DNA of 64,000 nt from UBA7803 sp041395905 (GTDB lineage Bacteria; Pseudomonadota; Gammaproteobacteria; Pseudomonadales; Azotimanducaceae), in NCBI GenBank assembly GCA_041395905.1, contig JAWKZP010000012.1, positions 1 to 64,000 of the forward strand, given 5' to 3'. Below, piece by piece: positions 19,406-29,639 of the stretch (position 1 is its first letter; each line of letters begins with the position of its first letter). A program made the translations under genes and the position numbers. Below the pieces are notes generated by a model. It was given only the letters and a program-made list of their open reading frames with translations, ran no database searches and was not told the origin of the DNA.

Positions 19406-21343
19406 TCAGTGCTCCTCGGCCGGTCCGCCGATGGGCCGCTCGCCCGGTTCGTCGCCGGGACGGTCGGTCGAACGCTTGCCGTCGGGACGGCCCGTGCCCG
19501 AGGAGGACGGCGGCAGATCACCCGGCGCACGCGGTTTGGCGCCCGCCATGATGTCGTCGATCTGCTCGGCGGTGATGGTCTCGAAATCGATCAGCGCCTG
19601 CGCCATGGCGTGCAGCTTGTCCTTGTTCTCCTCGAGCAGCCTTTCCGCCGTGGAATAGCACTCCTCGATGATGGCGCGCACTTCCTCGTCTATGGCGCGC
19701 GCAGTCTCGTCGGAGACTGCCTTGGGCCGCGCGCCTGCCGACATGCCCAGGAACACCTCGCCGTCTTCCTCGGCATACTTGATCGGGCCGAGCTTCTCCG
19801 AAAGGCCCCAACGCGTGACCATGTTGCGGGCCAGGGACGTGGCGCGCTCGATGTCGTTCGAGGCGCCCGTGGTCACGTAATCGGCACCAAGGATCATCTC
19901 CTCGGCAATGCGCCCGCCGAACAGGCTGCAGATCTGGCTCTTGACCGCCTGGCGGCTGAGGCTGTAGCGATCTTCCTCGGGCAGGAACATGGTCACACCC
20001 AGAGCGCGCCCGCGCGGGATGATGGTGACCTTGTAAACCGGATCATGGGCCGGAACCAGGCGGCCGACGATGGCGTGCCCTGCCTCGTGGTACGCCGTGT
20101 TGCGCTTCTCCTTCTCCGACATGACCATGGACTTGCGCTCGGCGCCCATCATGATCTTGTCCTTGGCCTTCTCGAACTCGTCCATCTCAACCAGGCGCTT
20201 GCCGGCGCGCGCCGCGAACAGCGCCGCCTCGTTGACCAGGTTGGCCAGATCAGCACCTGAGAAGCCGGGCGTGCCGCGCGAGATGATCGACGCATCGACG
20301 TTGTCCGCCAGCGGCACCTTGCGCATGTGCACCTTCAGAATCTGCTCGCGGCCGCGGATGTCGGGCAGGCCGACCACTACCTGGCGGTCGAAGCGGCCCG
20401 GACGCAGGAGCGCCGGGTCGAGCACGTCCGGGCGGTTGGTGGCGGCTATGACGATGATGCCGTCGTTGGCCTCGAAGCCGTCCATCTCGACGAGCAACTG
20501 GTTCAGGGTCTGCTCACGCTCGTCGTGGCCACCGCCGAGACCCGCCCCCCGGTGCCGGCCGACGGCATCGATCTCGTCGATGAATATGATGCAGGGGGCC
20601 GACTTCTTAGCCTGCTCGAACATGTCGCGCACCCGCGAAGCACCCACACCGACGAACATCTCCACGAAATCGGAGCCCGAAATCGAGAAGAACGGCACCT
20701 TGGCCTCACCGGCGATGGCCTTTGCCAGCAGCGTCTTGCCGGTACCGGGCGGTCCGACCATCAGAATGCCGCGCGGAATGCGGCCCCCGAGGCGCTGGAA
20801 CTTGCCCGGATCACGCAGGAACTCCACCAGCTCCTGCACGTCCTCTTTGGCCTCGTCGACGCCCGCGACATCGGCGAACGTGGTCTTGATCTGGTCTTCA
20901 GAGAGCAGCCGCGCCTTGCTCTTGCCGAACGCCATGGGGCCGCCGCGGCCGGACGAGCCGCCCTGCATCTGGCGCATGAACAGCATGAATACGGCGATGA
21001 TGATCAGAATGGGGAAGCTCGCCACCAGCAGCTGCGCCCAGATGCTCTGCTGCTCCGGCATCTTGCCGACGATCTCGACGTTGTGGTTGTACAGATCATC
21101 GAGCAGCTTCTGGTCGTACATGTCGGGGCGCACCACCTGGAAGGCGTCGCCGTCGCGGCGCATGCCGTGGATCAGCAGCCCGTCGATTTCCACCCGCAGA
21201 ACCTCGTCCGTGCGCACGTCCTGGATGAACTCGGAATAGCTGAGCGACTCCGGCTCCGGCTTGACGTTGAAGTTGTTGAACACCGTCAGCAGCACCGCCG
21301 CGATGATCAACCAGAGCAGAAGGTTTTTTCCCATATCGGACAA
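19406..21343 (-). CDS. ftsH: ATP-dependent zinc metalloprotease FtsH
   Basis: Hexameric inner-membrane AAA+ protease that degrades membrane proteins and regulators such as RpoH and LpxC. The 645-residue protein has two N-terminal transmembrane helices (about 6-24 and 100-122), a Walker A GPPGTGKT (about 197), Walker B FIDEIDAVG, the second region of homology, and the zinc motif HEAGH (about 418). The start is unclear. A TTG at 21343 has GAGGA at seven bases, whereas the ATG three codons later at 21334 (MGKNLLLWL) fits homologues but is 16 bases from that site. Transcribed with rlmE, folP and glmM. Confidence 0.96.
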   Translation of the reverse strand: MSDMGKNLLLWLIIAAVLLTVFNNFNVKPEPESLSYSEFIQDVRTDEVLRVEIDGLLIHGMRRDGDAFQVVRPDMYDQKLLDDLYNHNVEIVGKMPEQQSIWAQLLVASFPILIIIAVFMLFMRQMQGGSSGRGGPMAFGKSKARLLSEDQIKTTFADVAGVDEAKEDVQELVEFLRDPGKFQRLGGRIPRGILMVGPPGTGKTLLAKAIAGEAKVPFFSISGSDFVEMFVGVGASRVRDMFEQAKKSAPCIIFIDEIDAVGRHRGAGLGGGHDEREQTLNQLLVEMDGFEANDGIIVIAATNRPDVLDPALLRPGRFDRQVVVGLPDIRGREQILKVHMRKVPLADNVDASIISRGTPGFSGADLANLVNEAALFAARAGKRLVEMDEFEKAKDKIMMGAERKSMVMSEKEKRNTAYHEAGHAIVGRLVPAHDPVYKVTIIPRGRALGVTMFLPEEDRYSLSRQAVKSQICSLFGGRIAEEMILGADYVTTGASNDIERATSLARNMVTRWGLSEKLGPIKYAEEDGEVFLGMSAGARPKAVSDETARAIDEEVRAIIEECYSTAERLLEENKDKLHAMAQALIDFETITAEQIDDIMAGAKPRAPGDLPPSSSGTGRPDGKRSTDRPGDEPGERPIGGPAEEH

Positions 21344-21426
21344 GGACTTATCCTCAAGTACAAGTCGCTCCAGGCGGGCCAGGGCGGAGTCGACGACAGC
21401 TGTAGATGCCCCGCTAGGTTACACCA

Positions 21427-22053
21427 CTACCGGGAGCCACGAAACTCTCGGGCCAGCGCGAACACCTCGCGGGACTCAGGGCGGGACGCCTTGGGTTTGC
21501 ACAGCTGCACTCGGGCGAAGTGTTCGCGCAGTCGAGCCACCCAATCATCCAGGCCTTCGCCCTGAAACACTTTGACCAGCAACGCGCCGCCGGGTTTCAA
21601 CCAGCGTAGCGCCGCCACTTCGGCAAGATCGGCCAGATACATGGATCGGGCCTGATCGGTCGCACGGTTACCCGACATGTTGGGGGCCATGTCCGACAAA
21701 ACAAGGTCGACCCCCTCGTCTGCGAACAGCGCGTCGAGCCGCGCGTCCGTCTCCGGGTCACCGAACTCGCCGACAACCACCACCGTCTCGGCACCCGCGG
21801 ACACGGGCCGGAAGTCGCAGGCGACCAGCAATCCACCTGACACCTTTTCTTCCACGTAGCGGGTCCAGCCGCCGGGCGCCGCGCCCAGCTCCAGCACCCG
21901 CAAGCCCGGGCGCAGCAGCCGGAAGCGCTCATCCAGCTGGCGCAGTTTGAAGTGGGCGCGTGAAATCTGCCCCTCGGCCGCCGCCTGACGGGCGAAGGGA
22001 TCCCGGCGCTGACGATCCAGCCAGCGCCCGCTGGACTTGCTGCGCTTGCTCAT
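21427..22053 (-). CDS. rlmE: 23S rRNA (uridine-2'-O)-methyltransferase RlmE
   Basis: Methylates the ribose of U2552 in the A-site loop of 23S rRNA using S-adenosylmethionine. From the ATG at 22053 the product is 208 residues (family about 209), starting MSKRSKSSGRW with a basic RNA-binding N-terminus. The SAM motif LELGAAPGGW and the K-D-K-E catalytic tetrad (in AHFKLRQLDE, LSDMAPNMSG, LVKVFQG and RPESREVF) are visible. It is divergent from yhbY and followed by ftsH, the usual arrangement. Confidence 0.95.
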   Translation of the reverse strand: MSKRSKSSGRWLDRQRRDPFARQAAAEGQISRAHFKLRQLDERFRLLRPGLRVLELGAAPGGWTRYVEEKVSGGLLVACDFRPVSAGAETVVVVGEFGDPETDARLDALFADEGVDLVLSDMAPNMSGNRATDQARSMYLADLAEVAALRWLKPGGALLVKVFQGEGLDDWVARLREHFARVQLCKPKASRPESREVFALAREFRGSR

Positions 22054-22251
22054 CCGGGGACCATCATTCCGGAAAACACCTCCGTCGGAAGCACCATCGG
22101 GCGGCGCTACTGTACCGGAATCGAGCCGCTCGGGGGCGCTTCCGGACGCGGCCGCGGGCTCCGTGTCCCGGCATTCCCGGGGGTGGGACTGAACCGACGC
22201 CGGGCATACAATGCGCGGCCCCGACCCAGGCGCTGAACAGGAAGCCGAGCA

Positions 22252-22557
22252 TTGGATACGCGCACCAGAAAGCGTCTGCGTCAGATCGCGCACCATCTGG
22301 ACCCGGTGGTGATCGTCGGCGATCAGGGCATCAGCGACGCCGTGGTCGCCGAAACAGTGCGCGCTCTGGACGATCACGAGCTGATCAAGGTCAAGATCCA
22401 TTCGGAGGACCGGACAGAGCGCCAGCAGCTGGGGGACACCCTGGCAGCCGCCTGCGCGGCCGAGTGCATTCAGCGCATCGGCAAGATCGTGGTGCTGTAC
22501 CGGAAGAACCCCGAGCCCAAGGCAAACCTTTCCAACCTGGTGCGATTCGGCGCCTGA
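22252..22557 (+). CDS. yhbY: Ribosome-associated RNA-binding protein YhbY
   Basis: CRM-domain protein associated with pre-50S ribosomes. The 101-residue product covers a single CRM domain, including VVIVGDQGISDAVV and the GKIVVLYRKNP segment. No ATG is available; the start is a TTG at 22252 with AGGA nine bases upstream. It is divergent from rlmE across about 200 bases; a TACAAT -10-like element lies at 22207-22212 without a good -35. It converges on greA, as in E. coli. Confidence 0.9.
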   Translation: MDTRTRKRLRQIAHHLDPVVIVGDQGISDAVVAETVRALDDHELIKVKIHSEDRTERQQLGDTLAAACAAECIQRIGKIVVLYRKNPEPKANLSNLVRFGA

Positions 22558-22632
22558 ACCCCCGCAAGCGATTGCCGCCCGTTGCGTGCTCAGGCCCGCA
22601 CCGGCCGCCCGGCCCCTCTCAGACGCGCCGGC

Positions 22633-23106
22633 TCAGAGGTGCTCGACCTTGTCGATCTCGTACTCGACCTCGCCGCTCGGGGTTTTCACCACCACGGCGT
22701 CGCCTTCCGACTTGCCGATCAGAGCGCGTGCGATGGGCGACATCACCGAAAGCTTGTTGGATTTCAGGTCCGACTCGTCCTCGCCGACGATGCGATAACG
22801 CACCTCCGTGCCCGACGCCACGTCGAGCAGGGTCACCGTGGTGCCGAAAATGACCTTGCCGGTGGGGTTGATCTTCTTGATGTCGATCACCTGCGCATCG
22901 GCCAGCTTGCTCTCGATCTCCTGAATGCGCCCCTCGTTGAAGCTCTGCTGCTCGCGCGCCGCGTGGTACTCGGCGTTTTCCTTGAGATCACCGTGCTCGC
23001 GCGCCTCGGCGATGGCCTGGGTGATCTGCGGGCGCAGCACCGACTTGCGTTCCTGAAGCTCCCGGCGCAGCGCTTCCGCGCCTTCCACGGTCATCGGAAT
23101 TGGCAT
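22633..23106 (-). CDS. greA: Transcription elongation factor GreA
   Basis: Rescues backtracked RNA polymerase by stimulating cleavage of the transcript end. The 157-residue protein has the usual N-terminal antiparallel coiled coil (about 10-75, with the acidic tip region DLKENAEYHAA) and a C-terminal FKBP-like domain (about 80-155). It is the last gene of the grpE-dnaK-dnaJ-dapB-carAB-greA run, 21 bases after carB. Confidence 0.96.
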   Translation of the reverse strand: MPIPMTVEGAEALRRELQERKSVLRPQITQAIAEAREHGDLKENAEYHAAREQQSFNEGRIQEIESKLADAQVIDIKKINPTGKVIFGTTVTLLDVASGTEVRYRIVGEDESDLKSNKLSVMSPIARALIGKSEGDAVVVKTPSGEVEYEIDKVEHL

Positions 23107-23127
23107 TGGACCCCGCTCTTTGATGGC

Positions 23128-26100
23128 TCAGGCGTCAGCCGACCCGCTGTAGAGGCTCTGCAGACGCCGTACTTTCATCTCCCGGTTTTCCCGGGTGTAA
23201 CGGATGGCGATACAGAACGCTTCGCCGCCCGTGAGCGTGGTGGTGTAACACACTTTGTTCTGCAGAGCGAGCCGCCGGATCTCCGCCGAATCGCGGATGG
23301 ACGAGTGGCCTTCGGTGGTGTTCACGATCAGGTCGATCTGCTCGTTTTTGAGCAGATCGACCACGTGCGGCCGGCCTTCCAGCACCTTGAACACCAGCGC
23401 AGTTTCGATCCCGGCGTCCTTGAGCACACGAGCGGTGCCGCGCGTGCTCACCAGCCGGAAACCCAGATCCACCAGATCTCGGGCCAGAGGCACCACGCCG
23501 GGCTTGTCGGAATCCTTGACCGACAGGAACACGCGGCCGCCCTGCGGCAGGATCACACCGGCGCCCAGGGTCGCCTTGGCGAAGGCTTCGCCAAAGGTGT
23601 CGCCGACGCCCATCACCTCGCCTGTGGACTTCATTTCCGGGCCCAGGATCGGATCGACGCCGGGAAACTTGGAGAACGGGAACACCGACTCCTTGATGTT
23701 GAAGTGGCTCGGGATGATCTCGCGCGAGATACCCTGGTCGGCCAGCGTCTGACCCGCCATGCAGCGTGCGGCCACCTTTGCCAGCGAGACGCCGATGCAC
23801 TTGGACACGAACGGCACCGTGCGCGATGCGCGCGGGTTCACCTCCAGCACGAAGATTTCGCGGTCCTGCACCGCCAGCTGCACGTTCATCAGGCCGATCA
23901 CGCCCAGCTCCAGCGCCATCGCCTTGACCTGCTCGCGGATGCGGTCCTGAATGGTGGCGTCGAGCCGGTACGGCGGCAGCGAGCAGGCCGAATCTCCGGA
24001 ATGCACGCCCGCCTGCTCGATGTGCTGCATGATGGCGCCGATGACGACTTCGTTGCCATCCGAGACCGCATCGACATCCACCTCCACCGCCTGATCGAGG
24101 AACCGGTCGAGCAGCACCGGCGAGTCGTTGGAGACGGTCACGGCCTCTTTGAGATAGCGCGCCAGCTCTTCCTCGTTGTACACGATCTCCATCGCGCGCC
24201 CGCCGAGCACGTAGGACGGCCGCACCACCATGGGGAAGCCGATGGCGCGCGCACCGGCGAGGCCCGTTTCCAGATCCACCGCCGTACGGTTGGACGGCTG
24301 GCGCAGTCCCAGCTTGTCGATGAGCGTCTGAAAGCGCTGGCGATCCTCTGCCCGGTCGATGGCGTCCGGGCTGGTGCCGATGATGGGCACGCCCTCCCGC
24401 TCGAGATGCTCCACCAGCTTCAGCGGCGTCTGCCCGCCGAACTGCACGATGACGCCCTCGGGTCGCTCCACCGCGACGATGGCGAGCACGTCCTCGAGGG
24501 TGACCGGCTCGAAATACAGACGGTCCGAGGTGTCGTAGTCGGTAGAGACGGTCTCCGGATTGCAGTTGACCATGATGGTCTCGAAGCCGTCTTCGCGCAT
24601 GGCCAGAGCCGCGTGCACGCAGCAGTAGTCGAACTCTATGCCCTGGCCGATCCGATTGGGCCCGCCGCCGAGCACCATGATCTTGCGCCGGTCGGACGGG
24701 TTCGCCTCGCACTCTTCCTCGTAGGTGGAGTACATGTAGGCGGTGGCAGCCGGGAACTCGGCGGCGCAGGTGTCGACCCGGCGGAACACCGGGCGCACGT
24801 CCAGCGCCAGCCGGTGGGTCCGCACCGCGGCCTCGCTGACGCCGAGCAGCGTCGCCAGGCGCGCGTCGGAAAATCCTTTCTGCTTGAGACGGTACAGGGC
24901 ATCCCGATCGAGCGATTCCAGCGCCGTATCCGGCAGGCTGAGCTCCGTCGCCACCAGATCTTCGATCTCGGCGAGAAACCAGGGGTCTATGGCAGACAGC
25001 TCGTGGATCTCCTCCAGGCTCATGCCGAAGCGGAAGGCGTCGGCCACGAACCACAGACGCTCGGCCCCCGGTGTGCTGAGCTCACGGCGCAACCGGGCGC
25101 GACCTTCCTCACCCTCGCTGGTGAGCACCGGGTCCAACCCGGTCTTGCCGGTCTCGAGGCCACGCAGCGCTTTCTGCAGCGACTCCTGGAACGTGCGGCC
25201 TATGGCCATCACCTCGCCCACCGACTTCATCTGCGTGGTCAGCCGCGCATCGGCCTGAGCAAACTTCTCGAAGGTGAAGCGCGGCACCTTGGTGACCACG
25301 TAGTCGATGCTCGGCTCGAAGGACGCCGGTGTGACGCCGGTGATGTCGTTGACGAGCTCGTCGAGGGTGTAGCCCACGGCCAGCTTTGCCGCCACCTTGG
25401 CAATCGGGAAGCCCGTCGCCTTCGAGGCCAGCGCAGAGGAGCGGGACACGCGCGGGTTCATCTCGATCACCACCATGCGCCCGTCCGCCGGGTTGATGGC
25501 GAACTGCACGTTGGAGCCGCCGGTCTCCACCCCGATCTCACGCAGCACCGCGATCGAGGCGTTGCGCATGATCTGGTATTCCTTGTCCGTCAGCGTCTGC
25601 GCCGGCGCCACAGTGATGCTGTCTCCGGTATGCACCCCCATGGGATCGAGGTTCTCGATGGAGCAGACGATGATGCAGTTGTCGCGCTTGTCGCGGACCA
25701 CCTCCATTTCGAACTCTTTCCAGCCCAGCAGCGACTCGTCGATGAGCAGCTCGTTGGTGGGCGAAAGGTCCAGGCCACGACTGCAGATCTCCTCGAACTC
25801 CTCGAGGTTGTAGGCGATGCCGCCGCCGCTGCCGCCGAGCGTGAAGGACGGCCGGATGACGCAGGGGAAGCCCAGCTGGCCCTGCACCTGCAGTGCCTCC
25901 TCCATGCTGTGCGCGATGGCCGAGCGCGGTGTCTCGAGGCCGATGCGTTTCATGGCCCGGTCGAAGCGCTCGCGGTCTTCGGCCTTGTCGATGGCATCCT
26001 GACTGGCGCCGATGAGCTCCACCCCGAACCGCTCCAGCACGCCCTCGCGCACCAGGTCGAGCGCACAGTTGAGCGCGGTCTGGCCGCCCATGGTGGGCAG

Positions 26101-26358
26101 CAGCACGTCGGGGCGTTCCTGCTCGATGATGCGCGCGACGGTCCGCCACTCCACGGGCTCGATATAGGTGGCATCGGCCATGGCCGGATCGGTCATGATG
26201 GTGGCCGGGTTCGAGTTCACCAGCACCACGCGGTAACCCTCGTCGCGCAGCGCCTTGCACGCCTGCGCACCGGAATAGTCGAACTCGCAGGCCTGCCCGA
26301 TCACGATCGGGCCGGCGCCGAGGATCAGCACGGACTGGATGTCAGTGCGCTTAGGCAT
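23128..26358 (-). CDS. carB: Carbamoyl-phosphate synthase large subunit
   Basis: Makes carbamoyl phosphate from ammonia, bicarbonate and two ATP for arginine and pyrimidine synthesis. The 1076-residue protein is of normal length and has two homologous ATP-grasp halves (each beginning with an ILGAGP/VLGGGPNRIGQG loop, about 14 and 560) and a C-terminal allosteric MGS-like domain (about 935-1070). Its ATG overlaps the carA stop by eight bases, so the two subunits are translationally coupled. Confidence 0.97.
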   Translation of the reverse strand: MPKRTDIQSVLILGAGPIVIGQACEFDYSGAQACKALRDEGYRVVLVNSNPATIMTDPAMADATYIEPVEWRTVARIIEQERPDVLLPTMGGQTALNCALDLVREGVLERFGVELIGASQDAIDKAEDRERFDRAMKRIGLETPRSAIAHSMEEALQVQGQLGFPCVIRPSFTLGGSGGGIAYNLEEFEEICSRGLDLSPTNELLIDESLLGWKEFEMEVVRDKRDNCIIVCSIENLDPMGVHTGDSITVAPAQTLTDKEYQIMRNASIAVLREIGVETGGSNVQFAINPADGRMVVIEMNPRVSRSSALASKATGFPIAKVAAKLAVGYTLDELVNDITGVTPASFEPSIDYVVTKVPRFTFEKFAQADARLTTQMKSVGEVMAIGRTFQESLQKALRGLETGKTGLDPVLTSEGEEGRARLRRELSTPGAERLWFVADAFRFGMSLEEIHELSAIDPWFLAEIEDLVATELSLPDTALESLDRDALYRLKQKGFSDARLATLLGVSEAAVRTHRLALDVRPVFRRVDTCAAEFPAATAYMYSTYEEECEANPSDRRKIMVLGGGPNRIGQGIEFDYCCVHAALAMREDGFETIMVNCNPETVSTDYDTSDRLYFEPVTLEDVLAIVAVERPEGVIVQFGGQTPLKLVEHLEREGVPIIGTSPDAIDRAEDRQRFQTLIDKLGLRQPSNRTAVDLETGLAGARAIGFPMVVRPSYVLGGRAMEIVYNEEELARYLKEAVTVSNDSPVLLDRFLDQAVEVDVDAVSDGNEVVIGAIMQHIEQAGVHSGDSACSLPPYRLDATIQDRIREQVKAMALELGVIGLMNVQLAVQDREIFVLEVNPRASRTVPFVSKCIGVSLAKVAARCMAGQTLADQGISREIIPSHFNIKESVFPFSKFPGVDPILGPEMKSTGEVMGVGDTFGEAFAKATLGAGVILPQGGRVFLSVKDSDKPGVVPLARDLVDLGFRLVSTRGTARVLKDAGIETALVFKVLEGRPHVVDLLKNEQIDLIVNTTEGHSSIRDSAEIRRLALQNKVCYTTTLTGGEAFCIAIRYTRENREMKVRRLQSLYSGSADA

Positions 26359-27490
26359 CGGCGCCGCCCCGACGCGCCGCCATCAGCGCGATGAACTCGT
26401 CGAACAGGTATGCGCAGTCCTGGGGACCCGGGCTCGCCTCGGGATGCCCCTGAAACCCGAACGCGGGCCGGTCGGTGCGCCGCACGCCCTGCAGGGTGCC
26501 ATCGAACAGCGACACGTGGGTGACCTCGAGACAGTTGGGCAGCGCCGCGGCATCCACCGCGAAACCGTGGTTCTGACTGGTGATGACCACCCGCTCGTCG
26601 CGCAGATCCTTCACCGGATGGTTGGCGCCATGATGGCCATGGGACATCTTCACCGTGGCCGCCCCGCTTGCCAGGGCCAGCAGCTGATGGCCGAGGCAGA
26701 TGCCGAAGATCGGCAGTTCACGGTCGAGCAGCGTGCGGATCGCGGAAATGGCGTAATCGCAGGGTTCCGGGTCGCCCGGGCCGTTGGACAGAAACACCCC
26801 GTCGGGGGCCAGCGCCAGGACGTCGGCCGCCGGCGTCATTGCCGGAACCACGGTCAGCCGGCAGCCGCGCTCCGCGAGCAGCCGCAGGATGTTGAACTTG
26901 ACCCCGAAATCGTATGCTACGACGTGGAACCGCTGCTCGGACTGGCTGCCGTAGCCGGTACCCAGCCGCCAGGCCGTCTCGGTCCAGGTCGTCGTTCTCG
27001 AGCGGGTCACCGCCCGCGCCAGGTCCATGCCGGCAAGCCCCGGGAACGCGCGCGCCTGCTCCAGCGCGCCCTCGACGGAGGCGTCCGCGCCCGCGGCGAT
27101 GCAGCCGGCCAGCGCGCCCTTTTCCCGGATCAGGCGGGTCAGACGTCGGGTGTCGACATCGGCTATGGCCACCACGCCCTGCTCACGGAGGAACTCCTGC
27201 AGGGTCATGCGCATGCGCCAGTTGCTCGGACGCCGCGGCGTCTGCCGGATGACCAGGCCGCTGGCCCAGACCCGGTCGGACTCCACGTCTTCCGGATTGA
27301 CGCCGGTGTTGCCGATCTGCGGATAGGTCAGGGTGATGATCTGCCGGGCGTAGGACGGATCCGTCAGGATCTCCTGGTAGCCCGTCATGGCGGTGTTGAA
27401 AACGACTTCCCCTGCCGACAGCCCGTCGGCACCGATCGACTGGCCTCGGAATACGCTTCCGTCTTCTAGTACCAGTAGCGCCGGAGTCAA
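26351..27490 (-). CDS. carA: Carbamoyl-phosphate synthase small subunit
   Basis: Glutaminase subunit that supplies ammonia to CarB. The C-terminal class I amidotransferase domain has the nucleophile cysteine in GICLGHQLL and the His-Glu pair in GHPEASPG. No ATG is available at the N-terminus. TTG codons occur at 27508 and 27490; I chose 27490 because GGAAGG precedes it and the product (379 residues, starting TPALLVLEDG) then matches the family length and N-terminus. It follows dapB after 144 bases and overlaps carB. Confidence 0.93.
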   Translation of the reverse strand: MTPALLVLEDGSVFRGQSIGADGLSAGEVVFNTAMTGYQEILTDPSYARQIITLTYPQIGNTGVNPEDVESDRVWASGLVIRQTPRRPSNWRMRMTLQEFLREQGVVAIADVDTRRLTRLIREKGALAGCIAAGADASVEGALEQARAFPGLAGMDLARAVTRSRTTTWTETAWRLGTGYGSQSEQRFHVVAYDFGVKFNILRLLAERGCRLTVVPAMTPAADVLALAPDGVFLSNGPGDPEPCDYAISAIRTLLDRELPIFGICLGHQLLALASGAATVKMSHGHHGANHPVKDLRDERVVITSQNHGFAVDAAALPNCLEVTHVSLFDGTLQGVRRTDRPAFGFQGHPEASPGPQDCAYLFDEFIALMAARRGGADA

Positions 27491-27634
27491 AACGCCTTCC
27501 AGATCCAACGTTCAGGCGTGGCCCGCCAGGGTCTCGAGAACCCCGACCAGATACGCCAGGTGATTGTTTATACGGATAGAGCGGCCGGTGTGCCGCCGTC
27601 GGCTCGAACCGCGCCCCTCGTTGGGCGGCGTAGT

Positions 27635-28450
27635 CTAACCAAGAGATCGGGTAAAGCCCAGCACATCCTGCATGTCGTACAGACCCGGCGCGCGATCACG
27701 CAGAAACCGCACCGCGCGCAGTGCGCCCTGGGCGAAATTCATGCGGCTGTGAGCCCTGTGCGTGATCTCGATACGCTCGCCACTGCCCGCGTAGAGCACG
27801 GTGTGATCGCCGACGATGTCGCCGGCCCGCACCGTCGCAAAGCCGATGGTTGCTCGATCGCGGGCACCGGTGACACCCTCGCGGCCATACACGGCCACCT
27901 CGTCGAGATCGCGCCCCAGGGTACGCGCCAGAATCTCGCCCATGCGCAGCGCCGTGCCCGACGGCGCATCGATCTTGTCGCGGTGGTGCGCCTCGATCAC
28001 CTCGATGTCCACCTCATCGCCGAGCACCGAGGCCGCCAGTTCCACCAGGCGGAACACCAGGTTGACGCCCACGCTCATGTTGGGGGCCATGACCACGGGA
28101 ACGCGCGCAGCCGCGCCACGGATGCGCTCGAGACCGGCGTCGTCGAAGCCGGTGGTGCCGATGACCAGGCTGCGCCCCGCTTCGGCACAGACGTCCAGCA
28201 GGGCCAGCGTCGCCTGCGGCACGCTGAAGTCGATCAGCGTATCGAACTGCGCGGTGGCGGCGCCCGGGTCGTCACCAATGCTGACGCCGAGACGACCGAT
28301 GCCGGCGAGTTCGCCGGCATCGACGCCGATCACGCTCTGGCCGGCGCGCTCGAACGCAGCGCCAAGGGACAGATCCGGGGCGCGCCCGACGGCTTCGATC
28401 AGGGTCCGGCCCATGCGGCCGGCAGCACCGGTAACGGCTACCCGAGTCAT
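27635..28450 (-). CDS. dapB: 4-hydroxy-tetrahydrodipicolinate reductase
   Basis: NAD(P)H-dependent step of lysine and diaminopimelate synthesis. The 271-residue protein has the N-terminal Rossmann motif VTGAAGRMGRTL (about 5-16) and the family signature EAHHRDKIDAPSGTA (about 153-167) with the catalytic histidine and lysine. It lies 22 bases after dnaJ and before carA, as in Pseudomonas. Confidence 0.96.
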   Translation of the reverse strand: MTRVAVTGAAGRMGRTLIEAVGRAPDLSLGAAFERAGQSVIGVDAGELAGIGRLGVSIGDDPGAATAQFDTLIDFSVPQATLALLDVCAEAGRSLVIGTTGFDDAGLERIRGAAARVPVVMAPNMSVGVNLVFRLVELAASVLGDEVDIEVIEAHHRDKIDAPSGTALRMGEILARTLGRDLDEVAVYGREGVTGARDRATIGFATVRAGDIVGDHTVLYAGSGERIEITHRAHSRMNFAQGALRAVRFLRDRAPGLYDMQDVLGFTRSLG

Positions 28451-28472
28451 AGCTTCCCCCCGGTCAGCCGGC

Positions 28473-29597
28473 TCAACCGGTCAGACCCTCGAAAAAGTCC
28501 TTCACGCCCTTGAACCACGACTCGCCCTTGGGCGAGTGCGTTTCACCGCCTTCGTTGAGGCTGGCCCGGAACTCCTTGAGCAGCTGCTTCTGCTTGTCCG
28601 AAAGCTTGACCGGCGTCTCCACGGTGACCCGGCACAGCAGGTCGCCCACCGATCCTCCACGCACCGGCGTCACCCCCTTGCCGCGCAGGCGGAACACCTT
28701 GCCGGTCTGGGTCTCGGCCGGAATCTTGAGCTTCACGCGGCCGTCCAGAGTGGGCACTTCGAGCTCGCCGCCGAGCGCCGCGTCGACGAAGTTGATGGGC
28801 ACCTCGCAGAACAGATTCTTGCCTTCGCGCACGAAGATCGGGTGCTCGCGTACTTCGATCTGCACATACAGGTCGCCGGGCGGCCCGCCATTGAAGCCGG
28901 CCTCACCTTCACCGGCGAGGCGGATGCGGTCACCCGTGTCGACACCCGCGGGAATGCGTACCGACAACGTCTTGCGCTTCTCCACCCTGCCGCGGCCGCC
29001 GCAGCCCGCACAGGGGTCGGTGATCACCTGACCGCTGCCGCGGCAGCGCGGACAGGTCTGCTGCAGGGAGAAGAAGCCCTGGGCCACACGGATCTGACCG
29101 GCGCCCCGGCAATCGGGACAGGTCGACGGGCTGGTTCCGGGCTTCGACCCGGAACCGTCGCAGACCTCGCAGGCCGACAGCACCGGGACCTTGATTTCCA
29201 CCGTGTCGCCGCGCACCGCGCGCTCGAGATCCAGCTCCAGGGCATAGCGCAGATCCGCGCCGCGCTGCACGGAGCTGCGGCCGCCACCGCCGCCGAAGAT
29301 GTCGCCGAACACGTCGCTGAAGATGTCGCTGAAGCTGCTGCCGGCAAACCCGGCGCCCATTCCCGCAGCGCCCTCCACCCCGGCGTGACCGAAGCGGTCG
29401 TAAGCGGCGCGCTTGTCGGCGTCAGTGAGCACCTCGTAGGCCTCGCTGACCTCCTTGAATCGCTCTTCGGCATCGCCATCGCCGCTGTTGCGGTCCGGGT
29501 GATACTTCATGGCGAGGCGCCGGTAGGCCTTCTTGATGTCGGCTTCCTGAGCGTCCCGATCGATACCCAGAACTTCGTAGTAGTCGCGTTTCGCCAT
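28473..29597 (-). CDS. dnaJ: Chaperone protein DnaJ
   Basis: Hsp40 co-chaperone that delivers substrates to DnaK and stimulates its ATPase. From the ATG at 29597 (MAKRDYYEVLG) the product is 374 residues. A J domain with the HPD motif (about 33-35), a Gly/Phe-rich linker (about 75-115), four CxxCxGxG zinc repeats (about 140-210) and the C-terminal substrate-binding domain are all present. A terminator-like hairpin lies between dnaK and dnaJ and may lower DnaJ relative to DnaK. Confidence 0.97.
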   Translation of the reverse strand: MAKRDYYEVLGIDRDAQEADIKKAYRRLAMKYHPDRNSGDGDAEERFKEVSEAYEVLTDADKRAAYDRFGHAGVEGAAGMGAGFAGSSFSDIFSDVFGDIFGGGGGRSSVQRGADLRYALELDLERAVRGDTVEIKVPVLSACEVCDGSGSKPGTSPSTCPDCRGAGQIRVAQGFFSLQQTCPRCRGSGQVITDPCAGCGGRGRVEKRKTLSVRIPAGVDTGDRIRLAGEGEAGFNGGPPGDLYVQIEVREHPIFVREGKNLFCEVPINFVDAALGGELEVPTLDGRVKLKIPAETQTGKVFRLRGKGVTPVRGGSVGDLLCRVTVETPVKLSDKQKQLLKEFRASLNEGGETHSPKGESWFKGVKDFFEGLTG

Positions 29598-29639
29598 ACG
29601 TGGGGTTGGCCTCGCCCAGTCTGTCGCATGCTGATCGGC

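Noticed and set aside
27555..27585. A weak ArgR-box-like TGATTGTTTATACG and a TATAAA on the minus strand upstream of carA.
   Set aside because: Only about ten of 14 operator positions match, no -35 pairs with the TATAAA, and no second half-site is visible.
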